Counted from the first letter of the stretch, positions 7,230 to 15,359 are shown. The stretch is DNA of 38,501 nt from JAAELZ01 sp965237485 (GCA_965237485.1 CBDEFQ010000011.1:1-38501), one strand, 5' to 3'. Made by a program: numbers and translations. The notes: generated by a model from the letters alone, not told the origin.

Positions 7230-8625
7230 GGAGTTATGCCTGAAAGTGGTGTATGGAGTAGTTGACTAAAAGCGGCGTATCGGGATGAATTGAGTTTACA
7301 ACAACTTAAACTTCCACAGACATACGCCACTATGAAACAGAATAAAATTATTTCCTTTGAAAAGCCAGAGCAAAGCATCGATCCGCTGCAAGAATTAATT
7401 CGTAATGGCGCCAGGCAACTCATTCAAACCGCGGTCGAGAGTGAGTTATCTGAACTGCTGTATCGCAATTGTGACAAAGTCTCAGATTCAGGACACGCTG
7501 GTGTCGTTCGTAACGGCTATTTGCCAGAACGTGAACTGCAAACCGGGATCGGCCCAGTCAAAGTACGTATCCCCAAGGTGCGCTCCCGCACTGGAGTACC
7601 GATCACCTTTCGATCTGCTTTAGTGCCGCCGTATGTGCGTAAAACGAGAACACTGGAAGCGGCCTTGTCTTGGCTGTATCTCAAGGGTGTCAGCACTGGA
7701 GAAATGGGGGATGCACTGAGCGTGCTAGTGGGTCAATCAGCGACTGGGTTATCATCAGGCACAGTGAGTAAGCTCAAAGCAACGTGGTCTCAGGAGTACA
7801 AGGATTGGAATAGAGAAGGTTTAGATCGAGATCGATGGGTTTATCTATGGGCGGACGGGATACACAGCGGCCTGCGCGGCGATGAGGGCCGGCTCTGTGC
7901 CTTAGTTGTCATCGGAGTGAATGAGCGCGGTCACAAGAAATTACTGGCGATTGAAGACGGTGAGCGAGAGTCTACGCAGAGTTGGCGAGAGGTGTTGTTG
8001 GCACTCAAGGAGCGAGGCCTGAATCAACCAGAGCTGGGCATCGGTGATGGTGCTTTAGGCTTTTGGAATGCCCTGGAAGAAGTCTATCCTGGCACTAAAC
8101 ATCAACGGTGCCGGGTGCATAAAACGGCCAACGTGCTGAACAAGCTGCCTAAATCGGTGCAGCCCAAAGCAAAAGCAGCTCTGCATAACATTTGGCAGGA
8201 AGAAACCAAAGAAGCGGCGCAAAGCACCTATCAATTATTCATTAAAACCTGTCAAGACAAGTATCCAAAAGCCACGCAGTGCTTGGAAAAAGATCGCGAA
8301 GAGTTAATGACGTTCTACTCGTTCCCTGCCAAGCACTGGATGAGCATAGGTACTACGAATCCAATTGAATCAACATTCGCGACTATCCGACACCGTACCA
8401 AACGATGCAAGGGATGTCTTAGCCGTGATGGCATGTTAAGTATGATGTTCAAGCTGGGTCAGTGCGCAGAGAAAAAGTGGAACCGAATACGCGGGTTCGC
8501 CTATCTAGCAAAAGTGATTCAAGGGGTTCCATTTAAAGATGGAATAGAGCAAGCTAATGACTACTCAGATCAAACCGAGGCCGCTTGAAGAAAATGCCTC
8601 ATACACCAGATTCGGGCATAACTCC
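7230..8625 (+). mobile_element. IS256-family insertion sequence
   Basis: A 1396-bp element with imperfect 29-bp inverted ends (24 matches): GGAGTTATGCC at 7230 and its complement ending at 8625. One transposase gene fills it. The flanking 8-mers (gtcacatt and tattaata) do not match, so there is no target duplication. With the missing rep 5' end, this suggests a deletion or recombination next to the element. Confidence 0.9.
7332..8588 (+). CDS. IS256/mutator-family transposase
   Basis: 418 aa from the ATG at 7332 (MKQNKIISFEKPEQS); an in-frame TTG at 7290 would add 14 residues. A DDE transposase expected to move the element by a copy-out route. Catalytic residues by motif: Asp175 in WADGIHS, Asp239 in IGDGALG, Glu346 in TTNPIESTF. 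It contains the family's CRVHKTANVLNKLPK block. Length is normal and no damage is seen, so it may be active. Confidence 0.93.
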   Translation: MKQNKIISFEKPEQSIDPLQELIRNGARQLIQTAVESELSELLYRNCDKVSDSGHAGVVRNGYLPERELQTGIGPVKVRIPKVRSRTGVPITFRSALVPPYVRKTRTLEAALSWLYLKGVSTGEMGDALSVLVGQSATGLSSGTVSKLKATWSQEYKDWNREGLDRDRWVYLWADGIHSGLRGDEGRLCALVVIGVNERGHKKLLAIEDGERESTQSWREVLLALKERGLNQPELGIGDGALGFWNALEEVYPGTKHQRCRVHKTANVLNKLPKSVQPKAKAALHNIWQEETKEAAQSTYQLFIKTCQDKYPKATQCLEKDREELMTFYSFPAKHWMSIGTTNPIESTFATIRHRTKRCKGCLSRDGMLSMMFKLGQCAEKKWNRIRGFAYLAKVIQGVPFKDGIEQANDYSDQTEAA

Positions 8626-8635
8626 TATTAATAAA

Positions 8636-9397
8636 CTACTCAATAAAATATTTCGCTTGTTTTTCATAATCGAGGTTCCATTTTGGGATTAAATTTATAC
8701 TACCTGAAGGTATTTGTTTAAGCTTAGCGAGAGCTCTGTGTTGAGCTAAAATAACAGATTCGGCATTTTCACTGCCTATAGAGCTTAGATGGTAGCTGTT
8801 TGTGCCTGCCCATCTGTACAAGTAAAAATTCTTGTCTGGTGAAACTACTGTACTGATTTCTTCATTTAATATTGTTCTTACTTTGGAATCAAAGTCTTGA
8901 TCTTGTCCTGAACCCATCACGCTATAAAGCGTTTTATTGAAAAGGTCTCTGGTATAACAACACTGAGCATGGAAGTTATATCTTTCTATGCTATCAATCA
9001 CACCATTATTCCAAAAAAAAGCACTAGCGGGCTTGTAATATTCAGCCTTATTTTCTATTAAGGAATTGACTGATTGAGAGACTCTAAATGATAAATGGAT
9101 ATCGTCATCATCCCAGGGAAACAAGATATCACCTTTAGATAACGCTGCGACCATATTCCTTTTTTCCCCTAGAGTATTAACTTTATTTGGCAGGTTGATT
9201 ACAGACACCTCTGGATGATCAATAGCTAATGTTTGCATGTTAAAATCATTTAGTATGATCAGCTCTTTTTCTCCTTGATAGTCTTGATTTAGAAAAGACT
9301 GTATGGCTTCTTCCAACAATGTGGGGCGCGCAAACGTCACACATAAGCAACTAATGAGAGGCAAGTTTTTTGAAGAGATACTTTTCATGTCGAACAT
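8636..9397 (-). CDS. Family 2-type glycosyltransferase
   Basis: 253 aa, GT-A fold. Opens with PLISCLCVTFARPTLLEEAI, the typical first strand and helix of GT2 enzymes. The metal/nucleotide-sugar motif is WDDDDI at residues 95-100. No membrane segment. The start at 9397 is supported by AAGGA about 10 nt upstream. It would transfer a sugar to an unknown acceptor such as a surface polysaccharide. It begins just beside dispersed repeat copy 2 and has no biosynthetic partner except the second glycosyltransferase at 9980, which points the other way. Confidence 0.85.
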   Translation of the reverse strand: MFDMKSISSKNLPLISCLCVTFARPTLLEEAIQSFLNQDYQGEKELIILNDFNMQTLAIDHPEVSVINLPNKVNTLGEKRNMVAALSKGDILFPWDDDDIHLSFRVSQSVNSLIENKAEYYKPASAFFWNNGVIDSIERYNFHAQCCYTRDLFNKTLYSVMGSGQDQDFDSKVRTILNEEISTVVSPDKNFYLYRWAGTNSYHLSSIGSENAESVILAQHRALAKLKQIPSGSINLIPKWNLDYEKQAKYFIE

Positions 9398-9424
9398 AAG
9401 CTTTATTCCTTAATGCGTTGAAGA

Positions 9425-9736
9425 AAACATGGAAGTTTGCGACCCCGATGGCTTGAGTCATTGCTGAGAAACGAAGCAGGACGTACATCGGCTAATTTGT
9501 CTTGTTTCGCAATAAAACCGTGTTTATCATGGTAAAATAGCCCCGCGATTCAAAAGGATTCAAAAGAGTTATAAATTCAGGATTTACCCTGTTCTTAATA
9601 CCGCGAGGTGCGCGGAAATTAACGCGCGTGGAGAGTTGCTTAATCAGGCTGTAGATGGCGCTCGCTGAAACGCGAATTTGTAGATTGATGAGAAACCGAA
9701 TGGACGGTTTTGAAATTAATCATTGCGAAACACCGA
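9425..9736. repeat. Dispersed ~310-bp noncoding repeat, copy 2
   Basis: Same element as 2644-2967, from AACATGGAAGTTTGCG to GCGAAACACCGA, without the extra ~17 bp of copy 1. It lies between the two divergent glycosyltransferase genes and runs into a short ORF. Confidence 0.8.
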
Positions 9737-9757
9737 AACAGTAATTTGTCACATTAT

Positions 9758-9976
9758 ATGAAAGCCACCTTTTACCCTTCATCAGTCAGTGACAATAGTG
9801 TCGAGACGCTCCTTACTGGAACCAACGAAAATGAATGCGAATCCCCAAACGATGGATACACTAGAGTACGAAGTAATGGAGTAAGTGTTTCTCATGAAAT
9901 AGGGTTCCCAGAGGGGTATATCCCACCTCAATATATTCTTCCTCCCATATTAAAGTTATTGCTTCTCGATGATTAA
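9758..9976 (+). CDS. Hypothetical small protein or 3' gene fragment
   Basis: 72 aa from ATG 9758; the frame is open further back into the dispersed repeat. It is unrecognised, mostly polar, with a hydrophobic end (YILPPILKLLLLDD). It stops 3 nt before the next glycosyltransferase, so it was probably part of that operon. It may be the tail of a gene cut by the repeat. Confidence 0.45.
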   Translation: MKATFYPSSVSDNSVETLLTGTNENECESPNDGYTRVRSNGVSVSHEIGFPEGYIPPQYILPPILKLLLLDD

Positions 9977-9979
9977 CTT

Positions 9980-10780
9980 ATGAAAAAAACACTAGCGTTT
10001 ATGTGCTCTCGCCACCGACCGCTCATGTTACGACATGCCATATTACAAATGGCCGTACAAACCGTCCCAGTTGACTTAGCTATATATATCAACTCTAACG
10101 AAGAAGAAAACACCGACTATACTGACCTTATCTCAGATATTTCATCTATCAATAACCAAAAAGTATTCGTTAGCTTTGGTCCGTCTTTTCATCAGCACAT
10201 AAATCACTTCTCAGCAATCGACCAGGTCAATATAGGCGACTATGATTTGTTTTTGAAAATAGATGACGACGATATTTATCGACGCAACTATGTAGAAGAT
10301 ACCGTAAAAGACTTTGAGCTAAACAACTGGGACTTTTCGGGAGAACACTGTTACGGCGGTATCAATGGATATAAATGGAAAGTTGATTATTTTATTAAAA
10401 ACATGGGCCTACAAGAAGGCGAAAAATGTTGTGGCATAGCAGCAACGTGGGCATTCTCAAAAGAAGCGGTCAAAGCCATTAGCAAGGTAGATCCATACTC
10501 TCCATGGTTTGAAGATAGATTATGGAAATTTCATTTAGAGCACCATACAGAATTAAAGCTTTACTGTAGAAACAACAATAATCATAATTATCATCAGAAT
10601 GTACATGGGAAAAACACTTCCACTGATGGTTGGCTAGAAGAAAATATCGCCTCTCAGCCAAAACAGATGACCAGCTTTCAAGCCATTAGGACTTCCGCAC
10701 ACTTGCTTAAACAGGCCCTACCTTTACTTCCGGCCGATCTCCTTCGAAAGATAATGAGGAGCAGGCGACTAGAAAAATAA
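9980..10780 (+). CDS. Glycosyltransferase-like protein (GT-A fold)
   Basis: 266 aa. Starts MKKTLAFMCSRHRPLMLRHA, close to the opening of GT2-like proteins, and has a DDDD motif at residues 95-98 (FLKIDDDDIYRRNYV). A later acidic stretch, SPWFEDRLW, is where a catalytic acid is expected. The C-terminus is basic (RKIMRSRRLEK). No signal peptide or membrane segment. It lies 3 nt behind the short ORF and is followed by a MITE-like element with a terminator hairpin. Acceptor and sugar are unknown. Confidence 0.75.
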   Translation: MKKTLAFMCSRHRPLMLRHAILQMAVQTVPVDLAIYINSNEEENTDYTDLISDISSINNQKVFVSFGPSFHQHINHFSAIDQVNIGDYDLFLKIDDDDIYRRNYVEDTVKDFELNNWDFSGEHCYGGINGYKWKVDYFIKNMGLQEGEKCCGIAATWAFSKEAVKAISKVDPYSPWFEDRLWKFHLEHHTELKLYCRNNNNHNYHQNVHGKNTSTDGWLEENIASQPKQMTSFQAIRTSAHLLKQALPLLPADLLRKIMRSRRLEK

Positions 10781-10829
10781 ATATTTTCACTTTATGAATG
10801 ATATTTGCTAGCTCCTACTTTCACGGTTA

Positions 10830-10995
10830 AACCTAGATAAATCAGTTAAACGCGGAAAAGACATGTAAGCAATTGAAGTGCATAGTGAAATCAAAAAAGT
10901 CGCGGTCACCTTATTGGTGATAAGGTTTTTTTGATTTTGCCAGGTGCATCAAGAGCTTGCATGTCTTTTCCGCGTTTAACTGATTTATCTAGGTT
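10830..10995. mobile_element. MITE-like palindromic element, copy 2
   Basis: 166 bp, inverted relative to the copy at 4921 and nearly identical to it. Same ends (AACCTAGATAAATCAGTTAA) and the central terminator ACCTTAT-tggtg-ATAAGGT followed by seven T on the plus strand. It follows the glycosyltransferase gene. Flanking bases are compatible with a TA duplication, but the palindrome makes this ambiguous. Confidence 0.75.
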
Positions 10996-11089
10996 TAAAG
11001 ATGCTTCACATCATCGGGTCAGTACATAACCCCAGACGTCAGGGTAGTTGCACACATTTTAATTCACAAGGGGCGGCGGAGAAATACTC

Positions 11090-11602
11090 ATGCCGAAATA
11101 TAGCGTAGAACGAAGAGAAGCTGTTTTATCTAAATTATTATCATCAAATAGTCAGTCCTTCGCAGAAATATCTAGAGAAGAAGGAATCAGTGTTCAAACC
11201 TTGTATGATTGGCGAAATAAAGCCAGACGATCAGGAGTTTTAATGCCTAATAGTGATTCATCTAATCAGTGGGATTGCCAAACTAAGTTCACCGTAGTTC
11301 TTGAAACTGCTGCGATGAATGAACAAGAATTATCTGCGTATTGCCGAGAGAAAGGCCTATACCCTACTCAAATAACGCAATGGCGAGAAGCTTGTATTAA
11401 TGGTGTTGATGAGGCTCTCATTAGCCCTAAAGTTGCGCGCGATGAAATACGTGCGTTAAAAAAAGACAAGAAGAAGCTAGAAACCCAGCTGCGCGGCAAA
11501 GATAAAGCCTTGGCTGAAACGGCCGCATTATTAGTATTACAAAAAAGTTTCAGGCGCTTTGGGAGGACGAGGAAGTATGATTACGACTCAGACGCGCATT
11601 AA
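11090..11602 (+). CDS. IS3-family OrfA (DNA-binding transposase subunit)
   Basis: 170 aa with a good ribosome site (GGCGGAG) upstream. Two helix-turn-helix segments are visible: near residues 20-45 (SFAEISREEGISVQTLYDWRNKA) and in the second half, followed by a lysine-rich coiled coil (ARDEIRALKKDKKKLETQLRGKDKALAE). After AALLVLQK the frame turns odd (SFRRFGRTRKY). Reading one base back gives KKFQALWEDEEV and a TGA overlapping the OrfB ATG, the normal OrfA ending. The run of six A plus G at this point (about 11540) is either a lost base or a -1 slippage site. Confidence 0.85.
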   Translation: MPKYSVERREAVLSKLLSSNSQSFAEISREEGISVQTLYDWRNKARRSGVLMPNSDSSNQWDCQTKFTVVLETAAMNEQELSAYCREKGLYPTQITQWREACINGVDEALISPKVARDEIRALKKDKKKLETQLRGKDKALAETAALLVLQKSFRRFGRTRKYDYDSDAH

Positions 11603-12626
11603 AGTAATCAATGATGTTAATGAAGCAGTAGACGCAGGTTCAAAGCGTTCAAGTGCTTGTGAGTTGGTTGGCCTTGCCGAGTCTACGCTTAGACGTTGGA
11701 AGCCAAAAGGAGAAGATAGTATCCGCAGTGATCAACGTCCTTTGGTAGAAAAGCCAGTCCCTGGCAATAAACTAAGCGAGCAAGAGCAGCAACACATTTT
11801 ATCGATATGTAATGAATCGGCATACCATCATTTGCCGCCGTCGCAAATAGTACCGCAGTTGGCTGACAAAGGTATTTATGTGGCCAGCGAGCCCAGCTTT
11901 TATCGAGTTCTCAAGGCGCATGGGCAATTGAAGCACCGCGGCCGCGCCAAACAAAAGCAGTCCCGAACACCCGATACTCATATAGTGCTAAAACCTAATG
12001 CTGTGTGGATGTGGGATATCACCTATTTGGCGACGCGTACTATTGGCAAGCATTATTACCTGTACATGGTAGAAGACCTTTACAGTCGCTATGGCGTTCA
12101 CTGGGAAGTACATCCTGTTGAAAGCGGTGAATTAGGTGCGCAGTTGATGTCTCAGGCGGCTCTAAAAGTGGCCAGCTGCGATGGCATGCCCGTCTTACAC
12201 AGTGATAATGGCAGCCCAATGAAATCGTTCACAATGAGAGCGAAGTTAGAAGCATTAGGAATAAAGCCCTCTTACTCAAGGCCAAGAGTAAGCAATGACA
12301 ACGCTTATATTGAATCCATGTTTAGAACGGTAAAGTATTGCCCTGCGTGGCCTTCTCAAGGCTTCGATAGCTTAGAGGCCGCCCGCCAATGGGTGGGTAA
12401 GTTTATGCAATGGTATAACGAAGAACATCGTCACAGTGCTATACGCTACGTTACACCTGGCCAGCGTTATCGCGATGAAGATAGTGCCCTATTAGCAAAA
12501 CGAGAAGTTGTTTATCAGGAAGCTAAAGCAGCAAAACCTAATCGGTGGTCTGGCCAAACCCGAAATTGGCGGCCTTGTGGTGCGGTTGCGCTGAACCCAC
12601 AAAAAGAAGTATTATTGGCTGCGTAG
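11577..12626 (+). CDS. IS3-family OrfB transposase (DDE)
   Basis: 349 aa from ATG 11577 (MITTQTRIKVIND). It holds an N-terminal helix-turn-helix and an rve integrase core with Asp147 (WMWDITYL), Asp210 (HSDNGSP) and Glu246 (AYIESMFRT), giving the expected DD35E spacing. It would form the full transposase with OrfA by frameshift or act from its own start. The ATG overlaps the stop codon of the ancestral OrfA frame (ATGA). No damage is visible. Confidence 0.9.
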   Translation: MITTQTRIKVINDVNEAVDAGSKRSSACELVGLAESTLRRWKPKGEDSIRSDQRPLVEKPVPGNKLSEQEQQHILSICNESAYHHLPPSQIVPQLADKGIYVASEPSFYRVLKAHGQLKHRGRAKQKQSRTPDTHIVLKPNAVWMWDITYLATRTIGKHYYLYMVEDLYSRYGVHWEVHPVESGELGAQLMSQAALKVASCDGMPVLHSDNGSPMKSFTMRAKLEALGIKPSYSRPRVSNDNAYIESMFRTVKYCPAWPSQGFDSLEAARQWVGKFMQWYNEEHRHSAIRYVTPGQRYRDEDSALLAKREVVYQEAKAAKPNRWSGQTRNWRPCGAVALNPQKEVLLAA

Positions 12627-12683
12627 GAAAATGTGCAACTACCCTGAAAATTGCCGGTTTTTAAGTCTTTTATTTGTTCACTT

Positions 12684-13505
12684 TTAACTTCTAACATTTT
12701 TGTACTTGTTGTATTCGCTTTGGGTGCGCTTGATTGTTTCTTCCCAGCTCTGGCCAGGGCGACCCATTTTATACTTATCTATCCAGTCACGATGACTTAA
12801 TGAGGCAGTTTTGGTTTGTGGTTTGGCGATCATAAATTGAAAATGCGAGATACGCCTGCCTGCTTTACGCTGACCAAATCTAGCCCTAATATCTGAGTGC
12901 TCATTAATGTCCCTTAGTGCTGGGATAATTACTCTTTTCCTCAAGTCTGCGATGACTGGATACTTGTTCTCTAAATCGAACATGGCGCGAAACTCACCAA
13001 CGCTAAATTCTCGTTCTTCGCCCAGCCATTGCAGGCACAGCTCATACAGTCGTATGCCATAACCAGATCGCATCGGCATGACGTATTTTGCTTGATATTT
13101 AGTGAATCGGTTTTTGAGGCTTGAGATATACGGGATTATTTCAGCATTAAACCGTAAAGAAACCTTACCTTCTGAATCATAGTATCTGCATGACCCCGTC
13201 ACATTGATTTCAGTCTTTACTGGCGAGCCACCTTCGCCGTTAGGCTTTTCCATAACGGTTATATACATTGCGCGCAATCCAGCAGCAGCCGTTTTCAACT
13301 CTTCGTAGTTGTTCTTAGCCTTAGAACCGGTCAGGTCTGCTAAAGCGTTGGCAGTGATAATAAAGTTTTTAGTGTGGCTAAGCTCATCTTTAGATTTAAC
13401 CTGCATCAGGCAAGCTAACAATACACGCATTTTATAAACATTACCGGGGCTGTAAGCAGCTTCAATTAAGGCATTGCTTTTTACTATATCTTTGTTTTGT
13501 GACAT
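12684..13505 (-). CDS. Plasmid replication initiator, Rep_3 family
   Basis: 273 aa from ATG 13505 (MSQNKDIVKSNALIEAAYS); the frame is open 64 codons further but crosses the iterons, so the internal start is the real one. It has two winged-helix domains: the N-terminal one spans about 15-130 (ALIEAAY...LLACLMQV...), the C-terminal one about 150-250 (FGQRKAGRRISHFQFMI). It binds the iterons and opens the origin. Its C-terminal domain differs from that of the truncated rep at 6684 while the middle is almost identical. It is the only intact initiator in the unit and is probably autoregulated. Confidence 0.92.
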   Translation of the reverse strand: MSQNKDIVKSNALIEAAYSPGNVYKMRVLLACLMQVKSKDELSHTKNFIITANALADLTGSKAKNNYEELKTAAAGLRAMYITVMEKPNGEGGSPVKTEINVTGSCRYYDSEGKVSLRFNAEIIPYISSLKNRFTKYQAKYVMPMRSGYGIRLYELCLQWLGEEREFSVGEFRAMFDLENKYPVIADLRKRVIIPALRDINEHSDIRARFGQRKAGRRISHFQFMIAKPQTKTASLSHRDWIDKYKMGRPGQSWEETIKRTQSEYNKYKNVRS

Positions 13506-13552
13506 ACATCTTTGGGTATCCAATAGTGCGAGGATTATGTCCTTTAATTGAC

Positions 13553-13740
13553 ATTGCGTCAACTTGTCCAATAATACGAGGAAGTTGTCCATGTATAACG
13601 AGGAAGTTGTCCATGTATAACGAGGAAGTTGTCCATGTATAGCCTCTACAGCCCGCATAAACCCTAGGTTTTTTACCCCCTTAAACAGTATAAACAATAA
13701 ACATTACGCTCAAAATCAAAAAACCTGTGGATAACTCTGA
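13553..13740. other. Replication origin (oriV) with three 22-bp iterons and DnaA box
   Basis: Three exact tandem iterons, core CGAGGAAGTTGTCCATGTA, occupy 13575-13596, 13597-13618 and 13619-13640. A weaker half-match (AACTTGTCCA) lies just before. A consensus DnaA box, TGTGGATAA, is at 13726-13734, with AT-rich DNA between. The position directly upstream of rep is the standard layout of Rep_3 plasmids. Confidence 0.88.
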
Positions 13741-13772
13741 AAAATGCACAATTTAAAATAGCGCCTAAAGGC

Positions 13773-14041
13773 GCACCTGACCCTCCAGTCGCTACGCTCC
13801 CTTCGCCCCGCTTCGCGGCCTAAAGCATGAAACGCTGCGCGCCATTAATTTGATATGGGTGATGCGGCTAGCCGTGAACGCGCCTTAGATCAATTCTAAG
13901 GCTCTGGCAGGCTATTCGCTACGCTCATGTTATCAAAAGAGGATTGAGGGCTTAAATCACCTCAGAGGCACTCTGAGAGTGTATTTGACGACTCCCTTGC
14001 TTAGCTAGGGGAGTGTCAATGGTGCTTACTGTTTCTTCAAA
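13773..14041. repeat. Structured noncoding block A, copy 1
   Basis: Nearly identical to 22948-23213 and related to 14602-14835 and 20087-20400. All share a CTAGCCGTGAAC or similar core and lie downstream of an iteron/DnaA-box region. It contains many short inverted repeats (cgctacgctccc, cgccccgcttcgcgg). It ends with a CTCCC...GGGGAG hairpin near 13991-14014 that looks like an IS200/IS605 end. The last bases match the 3' end of the orphan frame at 23198. Confidence 0.75.
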
Positions 14042-14058
14042 AAGAAAGAAAGAAAGAA

Positions 14059-14157
14059 CTGAACTTGAGACTCAGATGACAACTTTCCGATGTACATAGT
14101 GTTTTGCATGAAATATATCTCTTATCTGTCTAATATTAAATGTTTATTTGTGGGGAT
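14059..14157. repeat. 99-bp direct repeat, unit 1
   Basis: Starts CTGAACTTGAGACTCAGATG and recurs at 14288-14386 with a few mismatches. AT-rich, no gene. A half-copy of the GGGTCAGACCCC palindrome follows at 14165. Confidence 0.85.
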
Positions 14158-14287
14158 AGCTCAACGGGTCAGACCCCTTTAAAGAAAGAACTGCTGTTTG
14201 TAATGCTGCTAAACGACTCGCGTGTAAAGTGCTTACAGATTGAGATAAGCGTTTGTACAATAACGAAACTGTGTGCATCGGGATCAC

Positions 14288-14386
14288 CTGAACTTGAGAC
14301 TCAGATGACAACTTTCCGATGTACATAGTGTTTTGCATGAAATATATCTCTTATCTGTCTAATATTAAACGTTTATTTGTTGGGAT
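14288..14386. repeat. 99-bp direct repeat, unit 2
   Basis: Second copy of the 14059 repeat, 229 bp downstream. An ACAGACCCCTTTGACCC remnant of the palindrome follows, so the duplicated unit probably included palindrome plus repeat. From 14400 to 14600 I see no gene; 14508-14600 is strongly purine-rich on the plus strand. Confidence 0.85.
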
Positions 14387-14601
14387 ATCTCAGCAACAGA
14401 CCCCTTTGACCCTTAATCGCCGCGAAATACCACCAAATTTTAGTTATTTGAGGGGTAATAATGCTCACTTAAAGTAAGTTCGACAAAATCCTTCTCAAGT
14501 CATTGAAAACAAACAACTCCGAGAAACTCAGAGAAAGTTCCCCTAGAGGAGAATAGAAGAGAAAAGAAAATCAAAGAGTAGAGAGGATTAGAGTTGGAGT
14601 T

Positions 14602-14835
14602 GACTGGAAGAGAATTCAGAACGGCTAGCCGCGAACAATCCACCTCAAAATAAACTCTCTGGTACAAGTCAATTTGCTCCAGTTAGCATATTATGAGTGG
14701 TTTGGAGTCGCCTTAGAGACCCGTAGAAGCCATTTAAACCACTTTTGCCGCCCAACCCTAAAAGGGGGGAGCGGAAAAGCCTACCAGAGCCTTAGAACCG
14801 ATTTAAGGCGCGTCTAGGTCTAGCCCAATTTTAAC
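14602..14835. repeat. Structured noncoding block A, diverged copy 2
   Basis: Aligns in outline with 20166-20400: CAGAACGGCTAGCCG, then a CTCTGGTA arm (14657-14664) complementary to TACCAGAG (14782-14789), then a GTCTAGCCC end. The outer inverted repeat seen intact at 20166/20376 is decayed here. No gene is visible. Confidence 0.55.
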
Positions 14836-14850
14836 CATTTGACTTGCCAA

Positions 14851-14943
14851 GAGGAAAGACTAAAGACTCAATCCTAGCGTATGGATTTCCAAATACGCTT
14901 TACCCTAGAGGCTCAAGCCGAGCTTTTAGATATTACCGAATAG
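14851..14943 (+). pseudogene. Degenerate parD end / parE start (duplicate)
   Basis: Copies the last nine codons of parD and the first codons of parE from 15576 onward (MDFQIRFTLEAQAELLDITE), then hits an in-frame TAG at 14941. The duplication continues through GAACGCCAGACG and the variant CRISPR repeat to about 15038, parallel to 15606-15770. Confidence 0.75.
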
Positions 14944-15000
14944 CTCAAGCATAGTCTTGTGAACGCCAGACGTTTCGTTTCAGGGCTTTACGTGCGAGAT

Positions 15001-15036
15001 AGTGTAACCGACCCCGGGCTATCCGCAAATCACAAC
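15001..15036 (-). repeat. Variant CRISPR repeat (copy 2)
   Basis: Full 36-bp variant with core CCGGGC, preceded by leader-like CAGGGCTTTACGTGCGAGAT. Read on the plus strand it could pair with the first 18 nt of an array crRNA repeat and, after mismatches, with the following GGTCGG. Confidence 0.7.
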
Positions 15037-15110
15037 TATGCGGGGTGTTCGTCAGTATAGACGGTCGAGCCGCTCTGGCCGTGTTTATTGTTATTTTCTG
15101 TTATCTTAAT

Positions 15111-15155
15111 CTCCGCGAGAAACCCCGTACTTCTAGTGCGGGGAGGTAAGCGGAG
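15111..15155. mobile_element. IS200/IS605-like end hairpin (orphan)
   Basis: Outer pair CTCCGC/GCGGAG encloses CCCCGTAC-ttcta-GTGCGGGG, with GAGAAA before and AGGTAA after. This resembles the right-end/omega-RNA hairpin of IS200/IS605-type elements. No tnpA or tnpB is nearby, so it is at most a remnant. Confidence 0.35.
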
Positions 15156-15209
15156 CGGTTAGCTAGGAGTATTCTGGTCTTGACAAACTAGGTAATATGC
15201 ACAATAATG

Positions 15210-15345
15210 CAGCCATAAATATTAGGCGGCAGGGCTTGTCGTCTTTAGCCTTTGGAGCAACTGTAAATCCTGTGTAGCTAGTCTACATAGGTTCGTTGTG
15301 TTGAATTAGGAATCCCCTTGCTTTAGCTAGGGGAGTCGTCAATAG
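15210..15345 (+). mobile_element. Possible IS605-like right end with omega-RNA-like tail
   Basis: About 100 bp of noncoding DNA ends in CCCCTTGC-ttta-GCTAGGGG (15313-15332) and AGTCGTCAATAG. It has the look of the 3' scaffold that follows tnpB genes, but no tnpB remains. Similar hairpins end the blocks at 13991 and 23170. Confidence 0.3.
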
Positions 15346-15359
15346 TAATTACTAAAATT

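Larger units (their letters stand above)
11039..12647 (+). mobile_element. IS3-family insertion sequence
   Basis: About 1609 bp. The inverted ends share TCAGGGTAGTTGCACA (11039-11054 and its complement ending at 12647). Two overlapping transposase frames follow the usual IS3 plan. No target duplication is evident. The right end lies 36 bp past the stop codon of the rep gene. Confidence 0.85.
1..12743. repeat. Terminal redundancy, first copy (same as 25759-38501)
   Basis: Everything here recurs at an offset of exactly 25758, running to the last base of the window. Sampled stretches (topB, CRISPR array 1, parA, IS256, glycosyltransferases, IS3) are identical including noncoding DNA and spacers. 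This is what an untrimmed circular assembly of a 25758-bp molecule looks like. A genuine tandem duplication cannot be excluded from sequence alone. Confidence 0.93.

Noticed and set aside
7290..7331. TTG start for the IS256 transposase
   Set aside because: It adds 14 unfamiliar residues; the ATG at 7332 begins the conserved N-terminus.
13506..13697. Longer rep start at 13697
   Set aside because: The extension translates the iterons and has no family match; the start at 13505 gives the normal length.
14140..14338. Small frames on both strands of the 99-bp repeats
   Set aside because: They overlap each other on opposite strands, span duplicated noncoding DNA and lack ribosome sites.
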